A stretch of DNA of 64,000 bases from an uncultured Sphingorhabdus sp. (GTDB taxonomy: Bacteria > Pseudomonadota > Alphaproteobacteria > Sphingomonadales > Sphingomonadaceae): contig CALMYW010000106.1 in assembly GCA_937873665.1 (NCBI GenBank), positions 22,567 to 86,566 of the forward strand, read 5' to 3'. The notes under the pieces are model-generated. The model worked only from the letters and a program-made list of their open reading frames with translations. It was not told the origin of the DNA and searched no databases. This document shows, in pieces, positions 1-8,999 of this stretch. Made by a program: the position numbers and the translations under genes. How positions within the stretch are numbered: the first letter of the stretch is position 1; each line of letters begins with the position of its first letter.

Positions 1-361
1 GCAGTAGCGCCCGGAAATCGAGCCGGTCGCCAACCGTTACCAGAAGCGCAAGGAGAAATAGGAGCGGCAGGGCAGCCATCGCCATCCAACGGCGGTGCGG
101 GGCATCACCCTTTGATTTGCGGTCAATCATTGTCCCGATCAGCGGATCGACCACGCCATCCCACAAGGTGCTGATTGAAAACATCAACCCAACCAGCGCC
201 ACCGCCACAACGCCGCCTTCGCTGATATAGGGCGGCAGATAGATGGACAGCGGCAGTCCCATGATGGCAATCGGGCCGACGCTGGCGGAATAATAGATGG
301 CGGTCTTGCGGCTGATATCCGCGCTGCTGCTGTCGGTGGTCAAGCCGCTGCCGTCTTGCAC
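1..361 (-). CDS. MFS transporter, GPH/sugar-cation symporter type (N-terminal part, gene runs off the left edge)
   Basis: The minus-strand frame from a GTG at 361 to the window edge encodes about 120 residues of the N-terminus of a 12-TM transporter. After a hydrophilic start it reads ISRKTAIYYSASVGPIAIMG, then a first helix and a second helix ending in STLWDGVVDPLIG. Next comes the loop TMIDRKSKGDAPHRRWM, the classic MFS_2/GPH loop 2-3 signature, and a third helix. A GGAGGAGA Shine-Dalgarno sits just upstream and favours the GTG; the ATG five bases further up hits an in-frame stop. The substrate cannot be read from this fragment. MFS_2 proteins usually move sugars or related solutes with H+ or Na+. 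Confidence 0.75.
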   Translation of the reverse strand, partial: MQDGSGLTTDSSSADISRKTAIYYSASVGPIAIMGLPLSIYLPPYISEGGVVAVALVGLMFSISTLWDGVVDPLIGTMIDRKSKGDAPHRRWMAMAALPLLFLLALLVTVGDRLDFRALL

Positions 362-446
362 GCCATTCTCCTCCCACAGCGTTGTTTACAGCTGTGTGAA
401 TAGGCTTGCGCGCCGGTTCAAGCGAAAAATAGTGCCAAGGAAGAAA

Positions 447-522
447 TGGCAGGAGTTGGGGGACTCGAACCCACGACCCTCGGTTTTGGAGACCGATGCT
501 CTACCAACTGAGCTAAACTCCT
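447..522 (-). tRNA. tRNA-Trp (anticodon CCA)
   Basis: The minus strand folds into a complete cloverleaf. It has a 7-bp acceptor (AGGAGTT/AACTCCT), a D arm with TAGCTCAGTTGGTAGA, the anticodon loop CTCCAAA (CCA, read from 489-487), the T loop GGTTCGAGTCC, and an encoded 3' CCA. It is 76 nt long. It lies between the divergent MFS gene and the TonB receptor gene with no visible linkage to either. Confidence 0.97.
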
Positions 523-610
523 GCGCTCCGCCGAAGCGAAGACCAGCGCCCTTAAAGCGATTCCGCGCCAGATGCAATCATCAGATGCGGGCACAATGCG
601 CCGGAATGCA

Positions 611-644
611 AAAGGGCAGGTCTGCGGTAGCAAGCCTGCCCTTT
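611..644 (-). terminator. Rho-independent terminator of the TonB receptor gene
   Basis: A perfect 10-bp inverted repeat (AAAGGGCAGG at 611-620 and CCTGCCCTTT at 635-644) with a 14-nt loop lies 16 nt past the stop codon of the TonB-dependent receptor. On the minus strand the stem ends in four U residues, so it suits the receptor transcript. Confidence 0.75.
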
Positions 645-660
645 CGAAATCATATTGGGC

Positions 661-2883
661 TCAGAATTTGTAGCCGAGTTCCAGGCCCCAGATGCGCGGT
701 TCGTTGACGAAACCGGTCAGGTTGTTGAAATCGATGCCTCCCACGGCCGAAACATCGTTGGTGATGTTGCGGACAAATGCTGCGATATCCAGCGCATCTG
801 TACGGTAGCCGACGCGCAGACCGCCTTCGAGCATATGATCGTCGTTAAACTCTTCCGAGGTGTAGAGGAAGAAGTTGACCTTTGAACGATAGGCCCAGTC
901 GGTGAAGGCATAAAGCTCGCCATTGCCCATCGGAACGCCATAACCCGCAGTCCAGTTGGCCGACCATTTCGGGGCCTGAGGCAACTGGTTGCCGTCGATC
1001 GAATAGATGCCCGGGCTGCCTGCACGCACCGGATCGGTGACGGTGCAGCCGCCACCGCAGCCGGTGATGAAGGCATTGGGATCGTCAATCTTGGCGCGGT
1101 TGTAGCTGAGGCCAGCGGTCAGCACCAGATTGTCGACGGGGCGGGTTTCGAATTCGGCTTCGAAGCCATAGCCAGCGACATTGTCGGCATTGATCAGCTT
1201 GGCCGCGTTGCTGGCGCCGCCAACGGCAGTCAGCTGTGCATTGTTGAGATCATATTTGAAGACCGACAGGTTGAAGCGCGAACGGCCACCCAGATTGGCC
1301 TTCACGCCGCCTTCGAACGACAGGATCGTTTCCGAATCCGCCGTGCTGATGGCGTCCTGCACCGTGGTGAAGACGAACAGCGCGCGACCCTGGATCGACG
1401 GCGCGCGATAGCCCTTGGCGACGCGGGCATAGAGATTGATGTCATCGCTCGCTTCATAGGTTGCGCTCAGATCCCAGGTCAGATTGTCATCCTTGACGCG
1501 GGCAAGGCCGTTGCCGATGGCACCGAAGAAACCGCCACGACCAACATCAAGACGGCGCTTGTCATTGTTGTAGCGCGCGCCTGCGGTGATCGAGAACTGG
1601 TCGGAGAACGGATAGGTCAGGCTGCCGAATACGCCCCATGCCTCGGATGTCTGCTGCTGCAGTGCGGTCACGCTAGGGACGGTGCCCGTGGGCGTGTCAT
1701 AATTGTACGAAGCAATGGCGAGGTCTTCATGGAAATAGAAGACGCCGGCTTGCCAGGTCAGACCTTCATCATTGTTCGATGCAAGGCGAACTTCCTGGGT
1801 GAGCTGATCGAGATCAGGAACATCATCCTGCGAGTTGGCGCTGAACGGAATGAAGCCCGGGCCAGCGGGGGTGCCGCCGTCGATATCGCCGCGGCTGGTA
1901 TATTTGCCGCTCCACCAGGACGTGACCGAGGTCAGCGTTGCTGGGCCAAGATCCCATTCAAAGGTGCTGGCAACTTCGTACAGCTTCATACGCTGGAAGT
2001 TCAGGCCGTCGGTCTGCACTTCGCCACGATCAAAATCGGCAGTCGCACTGGCAAGGCCGCGCAGGTCGTTGCTGCCGGGAACGAACATATTCGCATGGAA
2101 AACGCGCGCAGTGCCGTCGAAATCGCGATACTGGCCCTTGACGCGCAGGCTGGTGGTTTCGGTGGGTTCGAACTGGATCTGGCCGCGGATCGCAAAGTCC
2201 TTATAACCTTCGAGGTCGTTATTGGCAGGGGTCGAGATATTGTCGACCCAGTCGCTGCGGCGCTGATACATGGCTGAAACGCGGGCTGAAACCTGCTCGC
2301 TCAGTTGACCGCCAATGCCCGATTCGAGCGAAAGCGAGTTGAAGCGGCCAAAGCTGCCCTTGGCGTAATTGGCACCTTCCGCATCGGGACGGACGCTTTC
2401 AAACTTCACGATACCGGCAGGGGTGTTGCGGCCGAAAAGCGTACCTTGCGGCCCACGGAGGACTTCGACGCGCGCTACGTCGAATACGGGGAAGCCTTTA
2501 AGGATCGGATTTTCAAGGACAACATCGTCGTAAACGAGGCTGACCGGCTGCGAGGCGTTGAGATCGAAATCGGTGTTACCAAGGCCGCGGATGTAGAACC
2601 GCGGGAACGTACGGCCGAACGAGCTTTCGATGTTCAGGCTGGGAACGCGACCGGCAAAGGCGCGGATATCGCCACCGCCCGAATTGATTGCAGCGAGCTT
2701 GTCGCCCGAAACAACGTCGACTGAAAGCGGTACGTCCTGCAGGTTTTCCTCGCGGCGCTGGGCGGTGACGACGATTTCGCCAAGGCCTTCATCGGCGGCG
2801 GCTTCGGTCTGCGCGAAAGCGGGGGTGGCGAAACTGGTGGTGGCGATGGCAATGGCCACGAAAGACGATGCAAAGGTGCGCAT
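661..2883 (-). CDS. TonB-dependent outer membrane receptor
   Basis: A 740-residue outer-membrane receptor. Residues 1-25 form a signal peptide ending in TPAFA-Q. A TonB-box/linker follows (EIVVTAQRREENLQDVPLSV, about 36-55), then the plug domain (to about residue 175, with VEVLRGPQGTLFGRNTPAG), then a beta barrel ending in GLELGYKF with a C-terminal aromatic, as expected for BAM recognition. I chose the ATG at 2883 because it starts the signal peptide and has AGGGAG upstream; the frame extends further up without one. Sphingomonads carry dozens of such receptors for siderophores, sugars or aromatic compounds. No neighbour identifies the ligand, so the substrate is unknown. Confidence 0.93.
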   Translation of the reverse strand: MRTFASSFVAIAIATTSFATPAFAQTEAAADEGLGEIVVTAQRREENLQDVPLSVDVVSGDKLAAINSGGGDIRAFAGRVPSLNIESSFGRTFPRFYIRGLGNTDFDLNASQPVSLVYDDVVLENPILKGFPVFDVARVEVLRGPQGTLFGRNTPAGIVKFESVRPDAEGANYAKGSFGRFNSLSLESGIGGQLSEQVSARVSAMYQRRSDWVDNISTPANNDLEGYKDFAIRGQIQFEPTETTSLRVKGQYRDFDGTARVFHANMFVPGSNDLRGLASATADFDRGEVQTDGLNFQRMKLYEVASTFEWDLGPATLTSVTSWWSGKYTSRGDIDGGTPAGPGFIPFSANSQDDVPDLDQLTQEVRLASNNDEGLTWQAGVFYFHEDLAIASYNYDTPTGTVPSVTALQQQTSEAWGVFGSLTYPFSDQFSITAGARYNNDKRRLDVGRGGFFGAIGNGLARVKDDNLTWDLSATYEASDDINLYARVAKGYRAPSIQGRALFVFTTVQDAISTADSETILSFEGGVKANLGGRSRFNLSVFKYDLNNAQLTAVGGASNAAKLINADNVAGYGFEAEFETRPVDNLVLTAGLSYNRAKIDDPNAFITGCGGGCTVTDPVRAGSPGIYSIDGNQLPQAPKWSANWTAGYGVPMGNGELYAFTDWAYRSKVNFFLYTSEEFNDDHMLEGGLRVGYRTDALDIAAFVRNITNDVSAVGGIDFNNLTGFVNEPRIWGLELGYKF

Positions 2884-2960
2884 GATGCAGCTGCTCCCTG
2901 ATATTGCAGATGAGAGATGAAAGAGGAGGGTGTTTCGGTCCCTGTTACAACTGGGCCGTG

Positions 2961-2988
2961 CCATTAGAACCAAATGCCGCAAGGTCAA
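2961..2988 (-). promoter_or_regulatory. Candidate sigma70 promoter of the TonB receptor gene
   Basis: On the minus strand TTGACC (2988-2983) and TAATGG (2966-2961) are separated by 16 nt, about 80 nt before the receptor start. The match to -35/-10 elements is fair, but this rests only on sequence resemblance. Confidence 0.35.
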
Positions 2989-3059
2989 GGAAATCCGCCG
3001 CTTTTGCGGCAGATTCCCGGCGCTATGTTGCATCCATGTTACAGTAGGAAAACGCCTGT

Positions 3060-4433
3060 CTAGAAGCTCATTTCACCGTAAACGCGGGAAATGTTGCCAC
3101 CCCATTCGCCATGATATTTGTCAAGCAGCACCTCGGCGGGTGTCTTGCCGCTGGCTACGACCTCACGCAGCGGATCGAGGAAGCCGCTTTCATTATCGCC
3201 GCCGCTGTTGAGGCGGTTGCGTGCGGTGAGGCCTGCCGACGCAATCTCGACGATGCGTCCTGCAATGTCGCGCAACTTTCCGCCGCCGCCAATCGGTGCA
3301 TCGAGACCCATTTTGGGGACTGAAGAGCGGAGCAACTCGCGTTCCTCCATCGTCCAATGTTTGACCTCATCCCATGCCGCATCAAGCGCCGACTGGTCGT
3401 AGAGCAGGCCGACCCAGAAGGCGGGTAGCGCACAAATCTTGCTCCACGGCCCACCATCGGCACCCCGCATTTCGAGGAAGCTTTTGAGGCGCACTTCGGG
3501 GAAAGCGGTCGACATATGGTCTTCCCAGTCGGAAACCGTCGGCTTTTCGCCGGGCAGTACCGAAAGCTCGCCCTTCAGGAAATCCCGGAAATTGAGGCCT
3601 GAGGCATCGATATATTTGCCGTCGCGATAGACGAAGTACATCGGCACATCGAGCATATAGTCGGCATAGCGTTCATAGCCAAAGCCGTCTTCGAACACGA
3701 AGGGCAGCATGCCGGTGCGCGCCGGATCGGTATCCGACCAGATATGGCTGCGATAGGAGAGAAAGCCGTTGGGCTTGCCCTCAAGGAAAGGCGAATTGGC
3801 GAACAACGCGGTCGCCAGCGGCTGCAGCGCCAGCGAGGTTCGGAACTTGTGCGCCATGTCGGCTTCGCTCGAATAATCGAGATTGACCTGAATGGTGCAG
3901 GTGCGCAGCATCATGTCGAGGCCCATTGAGCCGACGCGCGGCATATGGCGCAGCATGATTTCATAGCGCCCTTTGGGCATGATCGGCAGTTCGGCCCGGG
4001 TCTTGTCTGGCCACAGGCCAAGGCCCAGAAAAGCCTTGCCGGTCTTGTCGCCGATGGCTTTCACCTGTTGCAGGTGGCGCCCGGTTTCGGCGCAGGTCTG
4101 GTGCAGGTTTTCGAGCGGTGCGCCGGACAGTTCGAGCTGGCCAGCCGGTTCGAGGCTGACCGCGCCGTCGGCACCTTTGAGCGCGATGACATTGCCGCCC
4201 TCATAGACCGGTTCCCAGCCAAATTCGGTCAGTGCCATCAACAGGTCACGAATGCCACCGGGCTCGTCATAGGAAGGCGCATGATGATCGCCGGTGCAAT
4301 AGACGAATTTCTCATGCTCGGTGCCAATGCGCCAACGTTCCTTGGGCTTTTCGCCCTTGGACATAGCGGCAATCAACTGGTCGCGGGTTTCGATCACAGG
4401 ATCGTTGCGATTCGAAACTGTTTTTGTGCTCAT
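3060..4433 (-). CDS. gshA: Glutamate-cysteine ligase, plant/alphaproteobacterial type
   Basis: A 457-residue enzyme joining L-glutamate to L-cysteine with ATP, the first step of glutathione synthesis in the cytoplasm. Near the N-terminus it has ERWRIGTEHEKFVY, the glutamate/metal-binding start of the GCS2 family. Later come GRYEIMLRHMPRVGSMGLDMM, CTIQVNLDYSSE and the segment FLEMRGADGGPWSKICALPAFWVGLLY typical of the class shared by plants and alphaproteobacteria rather than E. coli GshA. The length matches that class (about 450). It stands as its own transcription unit. No gshB is in the window. Confidence 0.93.
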   Translation of the reverse strand: MSTKTVSNRNDPVIETRDQLIAAMSKGEKPKERWRIGTEHEKFVYCTGDHHAPSYDEPGGIRDLLMALTEFGWEPVYEGGNVIALKGADGAVSLEPAGQLELSGAPLENLHQTCAETGRHLQQVKAIGDKTGKAFLGLGLWPDKTRAELPIMPKGRYEIMLRHMPRVGSMGLDMMLRTCTIQVNLDYSSEADMAHKFRTSLALQPLATALFANSPFLEGKPNGFLSYRSHIWSDTDPARTGMLPFVFEDGFGYERYADYMLDVPMYFVYRDGKYIDASGLNFRDFLKGELSVLPGEKPTVSDWEDHMSTAFPEVRLKSFLEMRGADGGPWSKICALPAFWVGLLYDQSALDAAWDEVKHWTMEERELLRSSVPKMGLDAPIGGGGKLRDIAGRIVEIASAGLTARNRLNSGGDNESGFLDPLREVVASGKTPAEVLLDKYHGEWGGNISRVYGEMSF

Positions 4434-4502
4434 GGCGAGGCTTTACGAGCGGCAACAAGGCTTTGCCAGCATTTTCGACGCTGGCCGGACGGGGTCCGGC
4501 GG

Positions 4503-5483
4503 CTAGTTTACCGTTGCGTTGAAAACCAGCGCAAAACTTGAAGCGTTCAACAGCGCAGCCCGGCTGACGGTTACGGTTCCTGCCGAAAAAGACGCGCCAA
4601 TCGGGTCGGTTTCATCGGCACCGCTCGCATTGTCATCCTCTGCAGTTGCTGCAGTGCCGCAGCTTGATCCTGACAACATCGATCCGGCGACATAGGTCAA
4701 GTTTGCAGGGATTGCGTCCGTCGCTGAAATATTGGCGGCGGTTCCGGGGCCAGCATTGGAAATGGTGATGCAATAACGCACCGTCGCGCCCGGTATCGCT
4801 TTCGGGTTCGATCCACTGATCCCGTCGGAGACGACCGAGCTGATCTTGGTTACGCCGATGCTCGCCGGGGCGCCCGTCAGGAACAGATCCGACTGGAAGA
4901 ACGTGCCTGAGTCCGCGTTCAGGCTATCGCAGATTTCGAGCCGCCACGTACCCGCAGCTTCCTGGCCATTGAATGCCGACAGCGCCTGAAACGGGCGGAA
5001 GGTCCTCTGATAGGGCGGAACAACTGTGGCCGCAGTAGCGTTATCATTGTTCGCTGTATGATTGGAAATGGGGGTGGCGGCTGCATCATCGAACAAGACA
5101 TTCACATTGTTGCGTGTGCCGCCGATATTGTTGATCAGCTGTACCCGCGTCCCCGCCGGCGATTGCAGATAGAATTGCAGGTCGCCGCGATAGGTATGCG
5201 CCATCAGGACGCCGATATTGACATCGGCGACGGTGTAAATGTCGCTGACTGTGAAGTTACGAACCAACGGATTGGTGCAAGGCGTTGCGGTTTCGTTCAC
5301 TGCGCCGTCGGTCGAATTTGTATATTGCAGCTGGGCATAGGCGGTCTGCGGGAAGGCGCAGAGAGCGATCAACCAGATGAAAACACTCCAGCATCGCCGG
5401 ACCGCATTGCGTTCCGGGGCCTTGGCGGCATCTGGCGAACCAGGCCGGGCTGGCGGGTGCCGACGGCTGGACATGCCTCGCAT
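4503..5483 (-). CDS. Secreted protein with proprotein-convertase P-like domain and DUF11-type C-terminal repeat
   Basis: About 326 residues. A long basic n-region precedes a hydrophobic core (SVFIWLIALCAFPQTAYAQ) that makes a signal peptide. Residues about 60-190 resemble a P/Homo-B jelly-roll domain (HTYRGDLQFYLQSPAGTRVQL ... AGTWRLEICDS). The last 115 or so residues are a DUF11-like module (VTKISSVVSDGISGSNPKA ... VRYCITISNAGPG) ending abruptly at FNATVN. No protease domain accompanies the P domain. The C-terminal module is almost duplicated in the gene just upstream. The start is uncertain: ATG at 5483, ATG at 5474 and TTG at 5495 all lack a good Shine-Dalgarno. It is likely extracellular or surface-associated; its role is unknown. 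Confidence 0.75.
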   Translation of the reverse strand: MRGMSSRRHPPARPGSPDAAKAPERNAVRRCWSVFIWLIALCAFPQTAYAQLQYTNSTDGAVNETATPCTNPLVRNFTVSDIYTVADVNIGVLMAHTYRGDLQFYLQSPAGTRVQLINNIGGTRNNVNVLFDDAAATPISNHTANNDNATAATVVPPYQRTFRPFQALSAFNGQEAAGTWRLEICDSLNADSGTFFQSDLFLTGAPASIGVTKISSVVSDGISGSNPKAIPGATVRYCITISNAGPGTAANISATDAIPANLTYVAGSMLSGSSCGTAATAEDDNASGADETDPIGASFSAGTVTVSRAALLNASSFALVFNATVN

Positions 5484-5539
5484 ATAACGCAGCAAGGTTA
5501 ACGGAGCGCTACTTTTCGTTTACACCTAAAACGAAGGTT

Positions 5540-8050
5540 CTAGTTGACAACAGTATGGAAAACCATAGCGAAACTGGCACCGACCGCGAGTGTCGGTGTT
5601 GAACCGGCCAGGGTCGTTCCGCTTATAGACATGCCAAAAGGATCAGTTTCGTCGGCGCCGCTATTGTCGTCATCTTCCGGGGTGGTTGCCGTCGCACAGC
5701 TAGAACCAGACGCCATGCTACCCGCAACATAACTCACATCAGCGGGCAGATTGTCGGCAGCGGTGACATTGCTTGCCGGAACGGGGCCCGTATTGCTTAC
5801 CAGAATGCAGTAGCGGACAATCGCGCCCGGCAGCGCTTTCGGGTTGCTTCCGCTGATTCCGTCGCTCAGCACGCTGCTGACCTTGGTGACCGTCAGTTCG
5901 CCAGGTTGGCATGTGTACAATGTCACATTGTCGACTTCAAAGTCGTCCGAAGTGCCGCCGCCCGGCGCATGGGTGAAGGTGAGAGCTCCGGTAGCGCTGA
6001 CTGTCGTCGGCAGATTGATCCGCCAGCCGGTATAGGTGAACTCGGTAATAGTGCTTAGATTCCCCGACGCCCCGTTCAGATAAGTAACGCTGGCCGATGT
6101 TCCGCCGCTCGCGTCTGTGGTGATCCGCGCATAGGGCGTGCCTGCGACCGATATGGTCAGTTGTGCGCTGGTTGAGCCAGCGGCAGGAGCGCCATTGCGC
6201 CACCATTGGCTTAATTGGATAACAGCGCCGCCACTAGGGCCGGGACCAAAATTGAGCCCACTCAGTCCCGATTGGGTCAAAGTGCCTGACGTTGTGTCGC
6301 TGTTTACGGAGGCAACGCCCGCACCCGTCCAGATCGCCGATGCGGTCCAGTTGGTCCAGCTTGGGCCGGTTCCGGAGGCGAAAGTTCCGTTGGAAATAAT
6401 CTGTTGTGTTGTACCCACCGGGCAGATTGGGGCTGCCATTGCCGTTGCTACGGTGAAGGGCACCGAAGCATAATCATCTTCGGTCGTCACACCATTATTG
6501 GGCGTCGAATCCGGGTCAGTCAGCGAACTGGCAGTAATCTGCGCGACGTTGGTGACAGTGCCGGCCGTCGCCGTAACGGTTCCGGTAATCGTGATAGAGG
6601 CGCTTGCACCAGGCGCCAGACTGCCGACGCTCCAAACGCCGGTGCCGCTGTTATAGGTTCCCGTGCCTGTCGCACTGATGAAGCTGAACCCGGTTGGCAG
6701 CGTGTCCTGCACGGTGATGCCGTTGGCCGTTGCCGTGGATGCCGGGCTTGCCGCGCTGGTGGCCGTCAGCGTGTAGCTGATCGAGCTGCCGTTTGTCGGA
6801 GTGCCGTTGCTGACTGTTTTGCCCAGCGACAGATCTGCGTGCTGCGGATAAATGGTCACTTGATAGTCTTCGACTTCGCCCACTGTTGCGCGACCGGTCC
6901 GACCAACGCCAGCGGTTGGCGACCAGCGGAATCGCGCAAATCGCGTCACCTGTGTGGTGCCGGCAGGCGGCGTGACCGACAGGCGGATAACGCCGTTTAC
7001 AAGACCATCGGTGTCCCCTGCGCCGCCGTCGACCGCATTGGTTGCAATCTGGTCACCCGCAGTTGCGAAACTGCCGTCACCTGCCCAGTCAATCCAGCCC
7101 TGAAGCCTGCCTCCGCTGCCGGTAACCGCCACATCAATAGTAGACGCCAATCCGCGCACCAGCGTACCAAAGGTTGCGCCGTCGTCATTTCCATCGGACG
7201 ATGCCGTAGCGTTGGCGATCGGGCTGGGCGTGATCGGCGTGCCGGAAAGGTTCGTAACCCCAGCATTTTCAACGGTAACGCCAGCGCCCATATAATAACC
7301 GCCAACGATATGGCTGGCGGCAGCGGTCGTATCAAAACTTGCGGGTGCATCGCCAAAATCTTCGTCGAGCGAAACGGTGAAGTTCCAGCCGTCGACATTG
7401 GTCGCCGTTCCAGAGCCGCCCATCAGCATGTCGATCTGGAAAGTAACCGACGTGATCGTTCCGTTCATGCGAACGCTGCCGCAGCCGGCTTTGTTGGTGG
7501 TTGTGCACGAAGGTTGTCCGTTGATCGTGGTGGAGCGAATTTCGTCTCCGCTAATCGAGAGATTTCCGTTGCTGTTGGTGACGGCAAAGGTTGGTTTGGC
7601 ACTTGCCGTCCAGCTCGTCATGACGAGTGATGAGTGGAAAAAAGTTGTGCTCGAACGATTTGCGCCCAAACCGGATATGTGAATTATCGGGTCTTTCACG
7701 GGATGGCTGAACGTTAGCGTCATCGAACCGCGGTTGGCGCATCGAAGCGTGGCCGTTGAGCAACCTGCCGGGCTGACATCTATTTCTATAGCGTCGGTCG
7801 TTGCCGAAATTGCGGGGGAAAGTTGTGCGGACGTAACTCCGCCGATGCCGTTGAGTGCAATAGAATCATCGAAGATTACCGAATTTGCGCCAGACAACGA
7901 TACCTGCATGGTCGTTGTTCCGGGGTATGTCTTGGTCACCGGCCCAGTGCCACTGCTGCTCGAAGGTGTCTGGTTGGCGCTCGCCATTGTGGCCAGGATG
8001 CACAAAGCGAGCATGACAGAAAGCCACACCCAAAACCGGGAGGCTGCCAT
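5540..8050 (-). CDS. Large secreted protein with GEVED and DUF11-type domains
   Basis: An 836-residue secreted, Ser/Thr/Gly-rich protein. Residues 1-25 (MAASRFWVWLSV...ATMASA) form a signal peptide, which fixes the ATG at 8050; the frame extends to a TTG at 8182 but that would bury the signal. The middle contains a GEVED domain (DEDFGDAPASFDT ... GEVEDYQVTIYP), then a DUF11 repeat (ADLSLGKTVSNGTPTNGSSI ...). A beta-sandwich-like stretch follows (about residues 585-715, ISNGTFASGTGPSWTNW...). The final module (VTKVSSVLSDGISGSNPKA...) closely matches the downstream gene's C-terminus. No sorting motif or barrel is visible at the C-terminus (FHTVVN). Probably a surface or matrix protein; function unknown. 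Confidence 0.75.
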   Translation of the reverse strand: MAASRFWVWLSVMLALCILATMASANQTPSSSSGTGPVTKTYPGTTTMQVSLSGANSVIFDDSIALNGIGGVTSAQLSPAISATTDAIEIDVSPAGCSTATLRCANRGSMTLTFSHPVKDPIIHISGLGANRSSTTFFHSSLVMTSWTASAKPTFAVTNSNGNLSISGDEIRSTTINGQPSCTTTNKAGCGSVRMNGTITSVTFQIDMLMGGSGTATNVDGWNFTVSLDEDFGDAPASFDTTAAASHIVGGYYMGAGVTVENAGVTNLSGTPITPSPIANATASSDGNDDGATFGTLVRGLASTIDVAVTGSGGRLQGWIDWAGDGSFATAGDQIATNAVDGGAGDTDGLVNGVIRLSVTPPAGTTQVTRFARFRWSPTAGVGRTGRATVGEVEDYQVTIYPQHADLSLGKTVSNGTPTNGSSISYTLTATSAASPASTATANGITVQDTLPTGFSFISATGTGTYNSGTGVWSVGSLAPGASASITITGTVTATAGTVTNVAQITASSLTDPDSTPNNGVTTEDDYASVPFTVATAMAAPICPVGTTQQIISNGTFASGTGPSWTNWTASAIWTGAGVASVNSDTTSGTLTQSGLSGLNFGPGPSGGAVIQLSQWWRNGAPAAGSTSAQLTISVAGTPYARITTDASGGTSASVTYLNGASGNLSTITEFTYTGWRINLPTTVSATGALTFTHAPGGGTSDDFEVDNVTLYTCQPGELTVTKVSSVLSDGISGSNPKALPGAIVRYCILVSNTGPVPASNVTAADNLPADVSYVAGSMASGSSCATATTPEDDDNSGADETDPFGMSISGTTLAGSTPTLAVGASFAMVFHTVVN

Positions 8051-8206
8051 GCTGTCCAAGCTGAACTTGGCGCAAGAAGGGTGTTTCGTACGATTCACAG
8101 CGTCGGCAATTGCCTTGAATTGCTTTATTAATGATAAACAATGTCGCGATTCTGCGGGTTTCGAGATGTAAAATCTCGCCAAATCGGACTATGCTACTGC
8201 CTCCGG

Positions 8207-8959
8207 TTAACCTTGATTGGCAGGATTCAGCGCCATCCAGATGGCAATAGCTGCAACAGCAGCGGTATCGGCGCGCAGGATATTGGGCCCAAGCGACACG
8301 GGCATTGCCTGCGGATGCGCGCGGATTGCGGCATTCTCTTCATCGCTGAACCCGCCCTCCGGGCCGATCAGGATGGCTGACTTGGTATGACCGCCCCGCT
8401 GCAAAATATCGGCTAGCGGATTGCCGCCGCGTTCATCGCAAAACAGTAAAGACCGGTCCGCTGGCCAATCGCGCAGAAGTACATCCAATTTGGACAAATC
8501 TGCGATTTCGGGAAGCGCGGTGCGTTCGCATTGCTCGGCGGCCTCGATCATCTGGCTGCGTAGCCTTCCTTCCTTCAACTTGTCGGCAACGCAGCGCTGC
8601 GTCCGCACCGGCACGAACCGGGCGATCCCCAATTCGCAGCTTTTCTCGGCGATCCAGTCTAACCGATCTTTCTTGATTAACGCCTGGCAGAGCCAAAGAT
8701 CCGGCGCTGCTTCACGCTCCCGCAGTTTCGCTTCGATGGTGAGCGCAAGGTCGCGTTTTCCGGTTGCGGCAACGGTCGCTAGATACTCGCCCGTTCTGTC
8801 GTCGAACAGCTTGACCGGCGCACCTTCCTTCAGCCGCATGACGTGCAGCAGATAATGCGCCTGCCCGCCTTCGATGCGCAACTCGCGACCCTCTGAAAGT
8901 GCCTCATCAACAAACAGGCGGGGGGTTGAATGCGGGGGCCAGGCGGGGGTTTGAACCAT
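8207..8959 (-). CDS. rsmE: 16S rRNA (uracil(1498)-N(3))-methyltransferase
   Basis: A 250-residue SPOUT-family enzyme methylating N3 of U1498 in 16S rRNA with S-adenosylmethionine. It has the N-terminal PUA-like part (LRIEGGQAHYLLHVMRLKEG), the RsmE motifs KKDRLDWIAEKSCELGI and AAEQCERTALPEI, and the knotted C-terminal SAM site IGPEGGFSDEE...SLGPNILRADTAA. I chose ATG 8959 (MVQTPAWPPHSTPRLFV), since family members begin just before the RLFV strand. It diverges from ubiA with 40 nt between starts, so the two likely share a bidirectional promoter region. Confidence 0.93.
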   Translation of the reverse strand: MVQTPAWPPHSTPRLFVDEALSEGRELRIEGGQAHYLLHVMRLKEGAPVKLFDDRTGEYLATVAATGKRDLALTIEAKLREREAAPDLWLCQALIKKDRLDWIAEKSCELGIARFVPVRTQRCVADKLKEGRLRSQMIEAAEQCERTALPEIADLSKLDVLLRDWPADRSLLFCDERGGNPLADILQRGGHTKSAILIGPEGGFSDEENAAIRAHPQAMPVSLGPNILRADTAAVAAIAIWMALNPANQG

Positions 8960-8999
8960 CGCCCAAGCATAGCCTTCGACAAGCGGTGGGCAAGGCGTT

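Noticed and set aside
2993..3012. CCGC-AAAA-GCGG hairpin downstream of gshA as a terminator
   Set aside because: The stem is only about 4-6 bp and no proper U tract follows on the minus strand; too weak to call.
6404..7630. 408-codon plus-strand frame opposite the GEVED/DUF11 protein
   Set aside because: It reads as random Arg/Gly/Cys-rich sequence; the minus-strand protein has clear domains and a signal peptide.
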